DNA from: an uncultured Microbacterium sp.
Lineage (GTDB): Bacteria; Actinomycetota; Actinomycetes; Actinomycetales; Microbacteriaceae
Assembly (NCBI GenBank): GCA_947647645.1
Contig: CANSLE010000041.1
Span: 1-12,875, forward strand
Reading direction: 5' to 3'
DNA length: 12,875 nucleotides
Notes under the pieces: generated by a model
Told to the model about the DNA's origin: nothing
Seen by the model: the letters and a program-made list of their open reading frames with translations, nothing else
The model's database searches: none
Part shown: positions 6,183 through 12,673 of the stretch, one piece after another
Layout: every line of letters begins with the position of its first letter
Position numbering within the stretch: position 1 is the stretch's first letter
Made by a program: the position numbers and the translations under genes

Positions 6183-7940
6183 GTGGTCACCCGTCTGTCG
6201 AACTTCTTCCTCCGCACGCTTCGCGAAGACCCCTCGGATGCCGAGGTCACGAGCCACCGTCTGCTCGTGCGCGCCGGCTACATCCGCCGTCAGGCGCCGG
6301 GGATCTTCGCGTGGCTGCCACTGGGCCTGCGCGTGAAGGCCCGCATCGAGAACATCATCCGCGAGGAGATGACGGCGGCCGGCGCGCAGGAGGTCCACTT
6401 CCCGGCGCTCATGCCGCGCGATCCCTACGAGGCGACGGGGCGCTGGGAGGAGTACGGCGACGGCATCTTCCGTCTCAAGGACCGTAAGGGCGCCGACTAC
6501 CTGCTCGCCCCCACCCACGAAGAGGCGTTCACGCTGCTCGTGAAGGATCTGTACGGCTCCTACAAGGACCTGCCGCTGACGATCTACCAGATCCAGGACA
6601 AGTACCGCGACGAGGCCCGTCCCCGCGCCGGGCTCCTGCGCGGTCGCGAGTTCACGATGAAGGACGCCTACTCCTTCGACTACACCGACGCCGGCCTCGA
6701 CACCAGCTACATGGCGCAGCGCGACGCCTACGAGCGCATCTTCCAGCGCCTGGGCCTGGAGTACGTCATCGTGCAGGCGGATGCCGGGGCGATGGGCGGC
6801 TCGCGCAGCGAGGAGTTCCTGCACCCGACGGCGATCGGCGAGGACACCTTCGTGCGCTCGGGCGGCGGCTACGCGGCCAACGTGGAGGCGTTCGAGACCC
6901 TGGCGCCCGAGCCCATCGCGTTCGACGGCTTCGGTCAGCCGGTGATCTTCGACTCGCCGAATACGCCCACGATCGAGACGCTCGTGGCGCACACCAACGC
7001 CGTGCTCGACGGTGAATACACCTCCGCCGACACCCTCAAGAACGTCGTCCTCGCGCTCACGCACCTCGACGGCACCCGCGAGCTCGTCGTCGTCGGTCTG
7101 CCTGGCGACCGCGACGTGGACGACAAGCGCGTCGAGGTGGCGTTCGCTCCCGCCGAGGTCGAGCCCGCCACGCCCGAGGACTTCGAGAAGCACCCTCTGC
7201 TGGTCAAGGGATACATCGGGCCGTGGTCGCCCCAGGGCGCGATCCTGGGCGAGGAGTCGGCCACCGGCATCCGCTACGTGCTGGACCCCCGCGTCGTGGA
7301 CGGCACGCGCTGGATCACCGGCGCGAACATCGACCAGAAGCACGTGCACTCGCTCGTCGCCGGTCGCGACTTCGCCGCCGACGGCTACGTCGAGGTCGCG
7401 ACGGTGCGCGCCGGCGACCCGGCGCCCGACGGCTCCGGTCCGGTCGAGCTCGCCCGCGGCATGGAGATCGGCCACGTCTTCCAGCTGGGCCGCAAGTACG
7501 CGGAGGCGCTGGGTCTCAAGGTGCTCGACGAGAACGGCAAGCTCGTGACCGTCACGATGGGCTCCTACGGCATCGGCGTCACCCGCATCCTCGCGATCAT
7601 CGCCGAGCTCAACAATGACGACAAGGGCCTCATCTGGCCGGCGTCGGTGGCGCCCTTCGACGTGCAGGTCGTGGCGACGGGACGGGATGCCGTCGCCTTC
7701 GAGCTCGCCGAGAAACTGTCGGCCGACCTCGAGGGTGCGGGGCTCGACGTACTCTACGACGACCGTCCGAAGGTCTCGCCGGGTGTGAAGTTCGGCGACG
7801 CCGAGCTCGTCGGCGTTCCGCAGATCGTCATCGTCGGCCGCGGTGCGGCTGACGGCGAGGTCGAGCTGTGGGATCGCCGTTCCGGAGAGCGCACGCTCGT
7901 CTCGGCGGCCGACGCCGTCGCGCGCCTGTCGGCGCGCTGA
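6183..7940 (+). CDS. proS: Prolyl-tRNA synthetase (bacterial type)
   Basis: ProRS charges tRNA-Pro with proline using ATP in the cytosol. The 585-residue length fits the bacterial type, in which an editing (INS) domain is inserted between class II motifs 2 and 3; that domain should span roughly residues 220-400. Visible landmarks are the opening VVTRLSNFFLRTLRE, LAPTHEEAF (108-116, the TxE proline site), the motif 2 region RDEARPRAGLLRGREF (142-157) with MKDAYSFD following, and motif 3 GSYGIGVTRI near 460-470. The C-terminal anticodon-binding domain begins around VAPFDVQVV. GTG 6183 was chosen because of the TAGGCT box upstream and because family members begin with VTRLS. Its 3' end faces the DUF222 gene across 28 nt, with no clear terminator. 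Confidence 0.97.
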   Translation: MVTRLSNFFLRTLREDPSDAEVTSHRLLVRAGYIRRQAPGIFAWLPLGLRVKARIENIIREEMTAAGAQEVHFPALMPRDPYEATGRWEEYGDGIFRLKDRKGADYLLAPTHEEAFTLLVKDLYGSYKDLPLTIYQIQDKYRDEARPRAGLLRGREFTMKDAYSFDYTDAGLDTSYMAQRDAYERIFQRLGLEYVIVQADAGAMGGSRSEEFLHPTAIGEDTFVRSGGGYAANVEAFETLAPEPIAFDGFGQPVIFDSPNTPTIETLVAHTNAVLDGEYTSADTLKNVVLALTHLDGTRELVVVGLPGDRDVDDKRVEVAFAPAEVEPATPEDFEKHPLLVKGYIGPWSPQGAILGEESATGIRYVLDPRVVDGTRWITGANIDQKHVHSLVAGRDFAADGYVEVATVRAGDPAPDGSGPVELARGMEIGHVFQLGRKYAEALGLKVLDENGKLVTVTMGSYGIGVTRILAIIAELNNDDKGLIWPASVAPFDVQVVATGRDAVAFELAEKLSADLEGAGLDVLYDDRPKVSPGVKFGDAELVGVPQIVIVGRGAADGEVELWDRRSGERTLVSAADAVARLSAR

Positions 7941-7968
7941 CGGCGACACGCTCCGCCGCGACCGCGGG

Positions 7969-9322
7969 TCAGAACGGCGCCGGTCCGGCGTCGTCCGCAC
8001 GCTCGGGGACCGGGCGGAACACCGGGGTTCGACGCTCCGGCTCCACGAGGTAGCGTCGGCCGTACGGCGAGGTCCACTCCAGGACGCCTCCGCTGTCGGG
8101 AACCTGGACCACCGTCCACCCGCCGTGATGCTTGACCTTGTGATGACCCGCGCACAGGGGAGCGAGGTTGTCCGCCGCAGTCGTTCCGCCATCTGACCAG
8201 GCGACCGTGTGGTCGATCTCGCACCGCGAGGCCGGCATGACGCACCCGGGTGCCATGCGCCGGTCGGCCCGCCACCGCACGAGTCGCCGGAGCTCGGGCG
8301 GTGGCTCGTATCGGCGGCGTCCGACGGACAGCACGGTGCCGGTCTCGGGATGGGTGAGCACGCGCATCCAGCCCGTCGCCCCGCCGCTGAGCTCCCGGGC
8401 CCGCTCGATCGGGATCGGGCCGAGTCCCTCGATCTGCGCCGGCGCTCCGGCGGCGTGAGCGTCGTCCCACAGGGACAACGCGGGAACGGTCACGACCACG
8501 GTCGGACGGATTCCCTGCGCCACCGGGGAGTGGCCTTCGCAGCGGCCGTCGATCAGCAGATCGCAGAGGATGTCGGCACGCACCTGGTCGAGGGAACGGT
8601 CGTCGGCGGGCGGGCGGGGGCGTGGCATCGGCGCAGGCGTCGGCCACAGCCCGACGCCCGGTCATCGCCGTGCCCATCCGCGTCAGCCGGTCGAAGATCG
8701 CGTAGGCCTCGACGCTCGGCAGATGGGCGGTCAGCACGGACATGCCGTCGCCGGCCGGGGCGACGTGTACGCGGCGCCGCGCAAGGGCGCGCTCGCGCGT
8801 CTCGGGGAGGGTCTGCGCCGCCTCGGCCGCGACGAGGTCGCGCAGGCGACGCCGGAACGTTCCCGCGGGGAGGTCCTCGGCCAGCTGAACCGCTCGATCG
8901 ACGAGACGTGAGCGCACGGCGGGATCCGCGGCATCCAGCACGTCGACGAGGAATCGCGCGTGTTGATCGGTGATGCGGGCCGCCCCCAACGCCTCGAGCG
9001 CCCGCGGATAGCGGTCGACCAGCGCGGTCGAGCGTGCCATCAGGTCACCGGCCGCGTACTCGGTGATGCGCAGCGCGGCGGCGAGCTCGAGGCGCAGCGA
9101 GCGGTCGACCATCTCGTCTGTGCAGGCCCGGGATCCAGCGGTCGCCATCGCGTCCCGCCGTGCGGCAGCCACGCACGCGTACTGCTCGGCCGTGTGCATC
9201 GCGACGAGGGTGGCGATGTCGGCGACCTGATCGACCGGATCGCGGGGGAGGAGCGCCTTCTCGAGCGCGGCGACATCCGACCAATAGTCGGGGTAGGGCT
9301 CCGTCCGCATGTCACCATCCAT
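7969..9322 (-). pseudogene. DUF222/HNH endonuclease-domain protein (13E12-type), frameshifted
   Basis: The first frame runs from ATG 9322 and encodes the alpha-helical DUF222 region through GRRAVADACADATP. The second encodes RSLDQVRADILCDLLIDG onward to the HNH domain and stops at TGA 7969. The two halves meet near a run of five C (minus strand, 8620-8616) with a +1 change of frame, and the total length is 3n+1. The HNH core CEIDHTVAWSDGG followed by DNLAPLC and HHKVKHHGGW is intact. The Cys pair usually seen before it appears reduced to one Cys (PGCVMPASRC). These proteins occur in many copies in actinobacteria and are not well characterised; DNA cleavage is expected from the fold only. ATG 9322 follows a TATACT box by 6 nt. 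Sequencing error, true mutation and +1 slippage at CCCC are all possible. Confidence 0.85.
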
Positions 9323-9328
9323 ACGTCG

Positions 9329-9334
9329 AGTATA
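9329..9334 (-). promoter_or_regulatory. -10 box for the DUF222/HNH gene
   Basis: TATACT on the minus strand ends 6 nt before ATG 9322, predicting a leaderless mRNA that starts at MDGDMRTEP. It overlaps the SOS-box-like operator by two bases. Confidence 0.65.
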
Positions 9335-9348
9335 GAACAAAGGTTCGA
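9333..9348 (-). promoter_or_regulatory. SOS (LexA) box-like operator
   Basis: On the minus strand the site reads TCGAAC-CTTT-GTTCTA. The Gram-positive/actinobacterial LexA site is CGAAC-N4-GTTCG; here CGAAC and GTTC match and only the final base of the core differs (T for G). It overlaps the -10 box of the DUF222/HNH gene, a typical position for repression. Genes of the 13E12 family in Mycobacterium tuberculosis are known LexA targets, which supports the reading. Confidence 0.65.
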
Positions 9349-9362
9349 ATCTGGGAAGAGGG

Positions 9363-9379
9363 GGCGAGACGTTCTCGCC
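9363..9379. repeat. Inverted repeat GGCGAGA-CGT-TCTCGCC
   Basis: A perfect 7-bp inverted repeat with a 3-nt centre lies between the divergent DUF222 and LOG-family promoters. If both transcripts start at their start codons, this site is not transcribed by either, so it is more likely a protein-binding operator than an RNA hairpin. No known motif was recognised. Confidence 0.4.
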
Positions 9380-9407
9380 GTGTTCACCCGAATCGCGGCG
9401 AGGATGT

Positions 9408-9413
9408 CAGGCT
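9408..9413 (+). promoter_or_regulatory. -10 box for the LOG-family gene (leaderless)
   Basis: CAGGCT followed by 6 nt and ATG 9420, the same layout as TAGGCT-N6-GTG at ispG. No Shine-Dalgarno sequence precedes the ATG. Confidence 0.5.
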
Positions 9414-9419
9414 GGAGCC

Positions 9420-10475
9420 ATGGCAGACCACTCCATGATTCCTCCCACGGTGACCGACGGCATCCGCCGCCTCCTCGACGAGGCCGGCATCGCCACCGAC
9501 GCGGACCTGGTCGCGCGCATCCTCGCGACCGGCGTCGGAATGGGGCTCGACGGCGCCGACCGGCTCGACCTGAAGATCACGTCGGCCGCCCTCACCGAGA
9601 TGCGGGCCGCGTTCGAGCTGTTCTCGCCCTTCCGCGGCGTCCCGAAAGTCACGGTGTTCGGTTCGGCCCGGACGGCCCCCGACTCCCGGCTCTACCGCCT
9701 GACCGTCGAGCTCACGACGGCCCTCGCCGCCCGTGGATGGATGACCGTGACCGGCGCGGGCCCCGGCATCATGCAGGCGGCGGCGGAAGGCGCGGGCCCG
9801 CAGCACTCCCTGGGCGTCTCGATCCGCCTGCCCTTCGAGGAGAAACCGAACGCGATCATCGCCGCCCACGAACGCAGCGTCGCGATGAAGTACTTCTTCA
9901 CGCGCAAGCTCATGCTGGTGAAGGAGTCGAGCGGTTTCGTCTGCATGCCGGGTGGGTTCGGCACGCTGGATGAGATGTTCGAGCTGCTCACGCTGCAGCA
10001 GACCGGAAAGGCCGTGCCCACGCCGATCGTGCTCCTCGATCGGCCGGGCGGGGGCTTCTGGCAGGGTCTGCAGCGCTTCGCCGCCGAGCAGCTTGTCCCC
10101 GAGGGCGTCATCTCGGACGACGACCTCGACCGTGTCGTCGTGACCGAATCCGTGGATGCCGCCGTCGACGAGCTGACGGGCTTCTATCGCAACTACGTCT
10201 CGCTCCGGTGGGTCGGCCGACGGCTCGTGCTGCGCCTGCGCGCCGAGCCGACCGACGCGGACGTGGACGCGCTGAACGCGCGTTTCGGTCATCTTCTGGC
10301 CGAGGGGTCGATCGAGCGCCGCGGTCCATTGAAAGCCGAGCGGGACGATGACGACGATCTCGCCGCCCCGCGCCTCGTGATGCGCTACGCGCAGCGCCGG
10401 GTGGGCGAGCTGCACCACCTCATCCGCGCCGTGAACGCGCTGCCGAGCGCCCCCTCCGAGGCGCATCCGGCCTGA
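9420..10475 (+). CDS. LOG-family (TIGR00730) nucleotide phosphoribohydrolase-like protein
   Basis: Proteins with this Rossmann core cut the N-glycosidic bond of nucleoside 5'-monophosphates, releasing free base and ribose-5-phosphate. In plants and some bacteria this activates cytokinins; in E. coli PpnN it tunes purine pools. The core shows VTVFGSART (77-85), TGAGPGIMQAA (111-121), the nucleotide-binding R/K of FFTRKLML (159-166) and the family signature PGGFGTLDE (177-185). At 351 residues it is longer than the roughly 190-residue LOG enzymes, with about 70 N-terminal residues and a C-terminal extension of about 100 residues containing an acidic run (EREDDDDD-like, near 314-320). ATG 9420 is supported by the -10 spacing; ATG 9435 is an alternative. 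It is unlikely to be a lysine decarboxylase, an old misannotation of this family. The substrate cannot be told from sequence. Confidence 0.88.
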   Translation: MADHSMIPPTVTDGIRRLLDEAGIATDADLVARILATGVGMGLDGADRLDLKITSAALTEMRAAFELFSPFRGVPKVTVFGSARTAPDSRLYRLTVELTTALAARGWMTVTGAGPGIMQAAAEGAGPQHSLGVSIRLPFEEKPNAIIAAHERSVAMKYFFTRKLMLVKESSGFVCMPGGFGTLDEMFELLTLQQTGKAVPTPIVLLDRPGGGFWQGLQRFAAEQLVPEGVISDDDLDRVVVTESVDAAVDELTGFYRNYVSLRWVGRRLVLRLRAEPTDADVDALNARFGHLLAEGSIERRGPLKAERDDDDDLAAPRLVMRYAQRRVGELHHLIRAVNALPSAPSEAHPA

Positions 10476-10544
10476 GATGCCCAGCGCGGGGCAGCTGCTC
10501 CATCCAATCGCGGGACTGCACGTCGGCGTCCCGGCGCGCCGCAC

Positions 10545-11174
10545 TCACGATTCCGGGTCGCGGTGCCCGTCACGCGGAGCGATCCACGCCGGACCGAGGG
10601 GGACGACGTGGCGGCCCATCGTCCGCCACGCGAACTTCTCGATCAGCAGGTAGAACGCGAGCGCCGACGCCCCCAGCAGCAGCCAGGCGCCGACCACTCC
10701 GAGCAGTGGCGAGGCCGCGAAGTACCCCACGGACTCGAGTGCCAGACCCGCTGCAACGCACAGGAGGGTCAGTGGCAGGGCGCTGTTGTGCGTGGCCCCG
10801 GCGAACATGAAACCGAGCGCGAGCACCGCGAACATCATCGAGAACAGCGGCCGTGCCGGTCCCGACACCTCGAAGAAGCCCAGTTCGCCACCCAGAAGGA
10901 AGCCGGGCATGCAGATCCAGTACCAGCCGAACGCGTTGTAGACGACGAAGTGGAAGTCATCGCCGACGAAGTACGACAGCATGCCCGCCGTCACCTGCAC
11001 GACGCCACCGAAGACCGCTCCGACCCAGAACACCGCGCTCTCGTTCTGGACGCCGAGGTGCGCCAGCTGGGCGGTCAGGGTGGCGATCACGAACCCGAGC
11101 AGGCCGATCAGGCCGGGGTCGGCGCGACGCGGCTCCGCGGTGACACGGGTGATCGAGGGGGAGGCGGCATCCAT
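10545..11174 (-). CDS. Acetate-uptake-transporter-like membrane protein (GPR1/FUN34/YaaH family)
   Basis: A 209-residue protein with about six hydrophobic segments (roughly 21-41, 47-67, 74-96, 107-125, 130-150 and 155-178), the size and layout of the AceTr/SatP family, which moves acetate or succinate across the cytoplasmic membrane. The opening ADPGLIGLLGF (18-28) is a variant of the usual family motif near the first membrane segment, and FGWYWICMPGF (82-92) sits in the third. The match to the family is by overall pattern and is more distant than to E. coli SatP, so the substrate is uncertain. ATG 11174 lies 6 nt after a CATACT -10 box. It is divergent from the nusA operon across 61 nt and converges with the LOG-family gene. 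The 69 nt between them (10476-10544) contain no convincing terminator. Confidence 0.75.
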   Translation of the reverse strand: MDAASPSITRVTAEPRRADPGLIGLLGFVIATLTAQLAHLGVQNESAVFWVGAVFGGVVQVTAGMLSYFVGDDFHFVVYNAFGWYWICMPGFLLGGELGFFEVSGPARPLFSMMFAVLALGFMFAGATHNSALPLTLLCVAAGLALESVGYFAASPLLGVVGAWLLLGASALAFYLLIEKFAWRTMGRHVVPLGPAWIAPRDGHRDPES

Positions 11175-11180
11175 CTGGTC

Positions 11181-11186
11181 AGTATG
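11181..11186 (-). promoter_or_regulatory. -10 box for the transporter gene (leaderless)
   Basis: CATACT on the minus strand, 6 nt before ATG 11174 and without a Shine-Dalgarno sequence in between. Confidence 0.5.
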
Positions 11187-11222
11187 CACGGACGCTCGGC
11201 CCGGCGCCCGGAGCCGATCGGC

Positions 11223-11228
11223 TAAAAT
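11223..11228 (+). promoter_or_regulatory. -10 box for the nusA-ylxR-infB operon
   Basis: TAAAAT is the best -10 match in the window and lies 7 nt before an ATG (11236) that opens an 11-codon micro-ORF ahead of nusA. The transcript would begin at that ATG and reach nusA through a 46-nt leader. No good -35 box is seen. Confidence 0.6.
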
Positions 11229-11235
11229 CGTGCAC

Positions 11236-11271
11236 ATGACCGAGGGTGACCTCGCGTCGAGAGCTGAATAG
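11236..11271 (+). CDS. Micro-ORF MTEGDLASRAE ahead of nusA
   Basis: An 11-codon frame starts where the operon transcript is predicted to start, so its ATG could be read as a leaderless start. Its TAG stop (11269-11271) touches the nusA ribosome site GGGAGG (11271-11276), and nusA starts 10 nt further on. This is the geometry of a coupled leader peptide: terminating ribosomes could re-initiate at nusA. No run of a particular amino acid is present, so an attenuation role is not suggested by composition. Expression is inferred from position only. Confidence 0.45.
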   Translation: MTEGDLASRAE

Positions 11272-11281
11272 GGAGGCACCT

Positions 11282-12268
11282 GTGGACATCGATCTGGGAC
11301 TGCTGCGGACGGTCGAGCGCGAGAAGGAGATCCCGTTCGAGGAGCTCGTCGGGATCATCGAGCAGGCGATCCTCACCGCCTACGCAAAGCACACCTCTCC
11401 CACCGGGGAGCTTCCCGAGGGCGCGCGCGCCGAGCTCGACCGCAAGACGGGCCACGTCGCCGTGTTCATCCCGCTCCGCGACGATGAGGGCGTCGTCATC
11501 GGCGAGGAGGAGTCCACCCCCGAGGACTTCGGGCGCATCGCCGCGTACGCCGCCAAGCAGGTCATCGGCCAGCGTCTGCGCGACATCGCCGACGACGCGA
11601 TCCTCGGCGAGTTCCGCGGCAAGGAGGGCGACATCGTCGCCGGCATCATCCAGCAGGGTCCCAACCCGCGCATGGTGCACGTCGACCTCGGCACGGTGGA
11701 GGCCATTCTTCCCCCCGAGGAACAGGTCGCCGGCGAGCAGTACCCGCACGGGTCGCGTCTGCGCGTCTACGTCACCTCGGTGTCCAAGGGGACGAAGGGG
11801 CCGCAGATCACGGTCTCGCGCACCCACCCGGGCCTCGTGCGCAAGCTGTTCGCGCTCGAGGTGCCCGAGATCGCCTCCGGTCTGGTCGAGATCACCTCGC
11901 TCGCACGTGAGGCCGGCCACCGCACCAAGATCGCGGTGACGGCGAAGGACCCCGCCATCAACGCCAAGGGCGCCTGCATCGGCGAGCTCGGTCGACGGGT
12001 GCGCGCGGTGACCGAGGAGCTCGGTGGCGAGAAGATCGACATCGTCGACTACGACCCGGAGCTCGCCAGGTTCGTCGCCAACGCGCTGTCTCCGGCGAAG
12101 GTCACCTCCAGCTTCGTCCTGGATGCCGGCACCAAGGCCGTCCGTGCCCTCGTCCCCGACTATCAGCTGTCGCTCGCCATCGGCAAGGAGGGCCAGAACG
12201 CCCGTCTCGCCGCGAAGCTCACCGGCGCCAAGATCGACATCCAGCCGGATTCGATCCTCGAGTCGTGA
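11282..12268 (+). CDS. nusA: Transcription termination/antitermination factor NusA
   Basis: NusA binds RNA polymerase and nascent RNA and modulates pausing, termination and rRNA antitermination. The 328 residues contain an N-terminal polymerase-binding domain (1-110), an S1 domain (about 113-181, ending GPQITVSRTHP), KH1 (about 185-265, with GACIGELGRRVRAVTEEL) and KH2 (about 285-328, with LAIGKEGQNARLAAKLTG at 298-315). It ends after KH2 without the acidic repeats of E. coli NusA, as is normal in actinobacteria. GTG 11282 was chosen because GGGAGG lies at 11271-11276 and because MDIDLGLLRTVEREKEIP is the usual start; an in-frame GTG at 11246 would add 12 residues without homology. It is first in an operon with ylxR and infB. 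The usual upstream partner rimP is absent here. Confidence 0.96.
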   Translation: MDIDLGLLRTVEREKEIPFEELVGIIEQAILTAYAKHTSPTGELPEGARAELDRKTGHVAVFIPLRDDEGVVIGEEESTPEDFGRIAAYAAKQVIGQRLRDIADDAILGEFRGKEGDIVAGIIQQGPNPRMVHVDLGTVEAILPPEEQVAGEQYPHGSRLRVYVTSVSKGTKGPQITVSRTHPGLVRKLFALEVPEIASGLVEITSLAREAGHRTKIAVTAKDPAINAKGACIGELGRRVRAVTEELGGEKIDIVDYDPELARFVANALSPAKVTSSFVLDAGTKAVRALVPDYQLSLAIGKEGQNARLAAKLTGAKIDIQPDSILES

Positions 12269-12329
12269 CCCCGGTCGGCCGGTGAACGAGCCGCAGACGG
12301 AGAAACGCGGCGCGCGCGGAGGGGGTAGG

Positions 12330-12581
12330 ATGGATCCCGTTCGAACGTGCGTGGGGTGCCGCGCGCGCGACCTCCGGTCCGCCCTCCTGCGAGTGGTGGA
12401 GCGAGACGGTGTCCTCGTTGCCGACGAGAAGGCCGTCCTCCCCGGGAGGGGCGCGTGGGTGCACGACACGTACGGGTGTGTGGATGCCGCCATCCGGCGC
12501 CGCGCCTTCGGACGAGCATTGCGTGTGTCGGGCCCGCTCGACACGCAGACCTTTCAGAACACCCACCAGCGAAACGGCTGA
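12330..12581 (+). CDS. ylxR: YlxR-family RNA-binding protein
   Basis: YlxR (called RnpM in Bacillus subtilis for its reported effect on RNase P) is a small basic RNA-binding protein nearly always encoded between nusA and infB. The 83 residues carry the family motifs RTCVGCR (5-11) and LPGRGAWVH (37-45), then an Arg-rich helix (AAIRRRAFGRALR, 53-65). ATG 12330 is preceded by GGAGGGGG and starts at the expected MDPVRTCVGC. An in-frame GTG at 12282 would add 16 residues (an Arg/Gly-rich tail) and cannot be ruled out. Its stop lies 6 nt before the first of three overlapping micro-ORFs that lead to infB. Confidence 0.92.
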   Translation: MDPVRTCVGCRARDLRSALLRVVERDGVLVADEKAVLPGRGAWVHDTYGCVDAAIRRRAFGRALRVSGPLDTQTFQNTHQRNG

Positions 12582-12587
12582 ACGGCT

Positions 12588-12633
12588 ATGGACACAAAGT
12601 GAACGGCTCGAAATGAGACCCGTCCGCAAGTAA
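12588..12633 (+). other. Chain of three overlapping micro-ORFs between ylxR and infB
   Basis: Three tiny frames follow one another. ATG 12588 to TGA 12602 encodes MDTK. GTG 12599 to TGA 12616 encodes (M)NGSK and overlaps the previous stop as GTGA. ATG 12613 to TAA 12633 encodes MRPVRK and overlaps the previous stop as ATGA. The octamer GAACGGCT is repeated at 12580-12587 and 12601-12608. Such stop-start overlaps usually signal translational coupling, here from ylxR towards infB. I recall similar ATGA-linked micro-ORFs before infB in Streptomyces, but could not check this. Confidence 0.5.
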
Positions 12634-12669
12634 CGGTCTGCCCTGTCCGGGGGAGACCTCAGACAGGAG
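12616..12669 (+). promoter_or_regulatory. Competing hairpins over the infB ribosome site
   Basis: CCTGTC (12642-12647) can pair with GACAGG (12662-12667), whose 3' part belongs to the infB Shine-Dalgarno AGGAG (12665-12669). Upstream, AGACC-C-GT (12616-12623) can pair with ACGGTCT (12633-12639). The same GGTCT (12635-12639) can instead pair with a second AGACC (12654-12658), which is incompatible with the ribosome-site hairpin. Stems are short (5-7 bp), so this is a candidate switch, not an established one. Confidence 0.4.
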
Positions 12670-12673
12670 AATT

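Noticed and set aside
6168..8192. A 674-codon open frame on the minus strand across proS.
   Set aside because: It is antisense to an unmistakable proS, consists of Arg/Asp/Val-rich low-complexity translation, and matches no family; long antisense frames are expected at this G+C.
10476..10544. GC-rich inverted segments between the LOG and transporter genes as a bidirectional terminator.
   Set aside because: No stable stem followed by a T-run could be found on either strand.
12338..12347. CGTTCGAACG palindrome in ylxR looks like an SOS element.
   Set aside because: The half-sites are in the opposite order to a LexA box (TCGAAC-N4-GTTCGA) and it lies inside the coding region.
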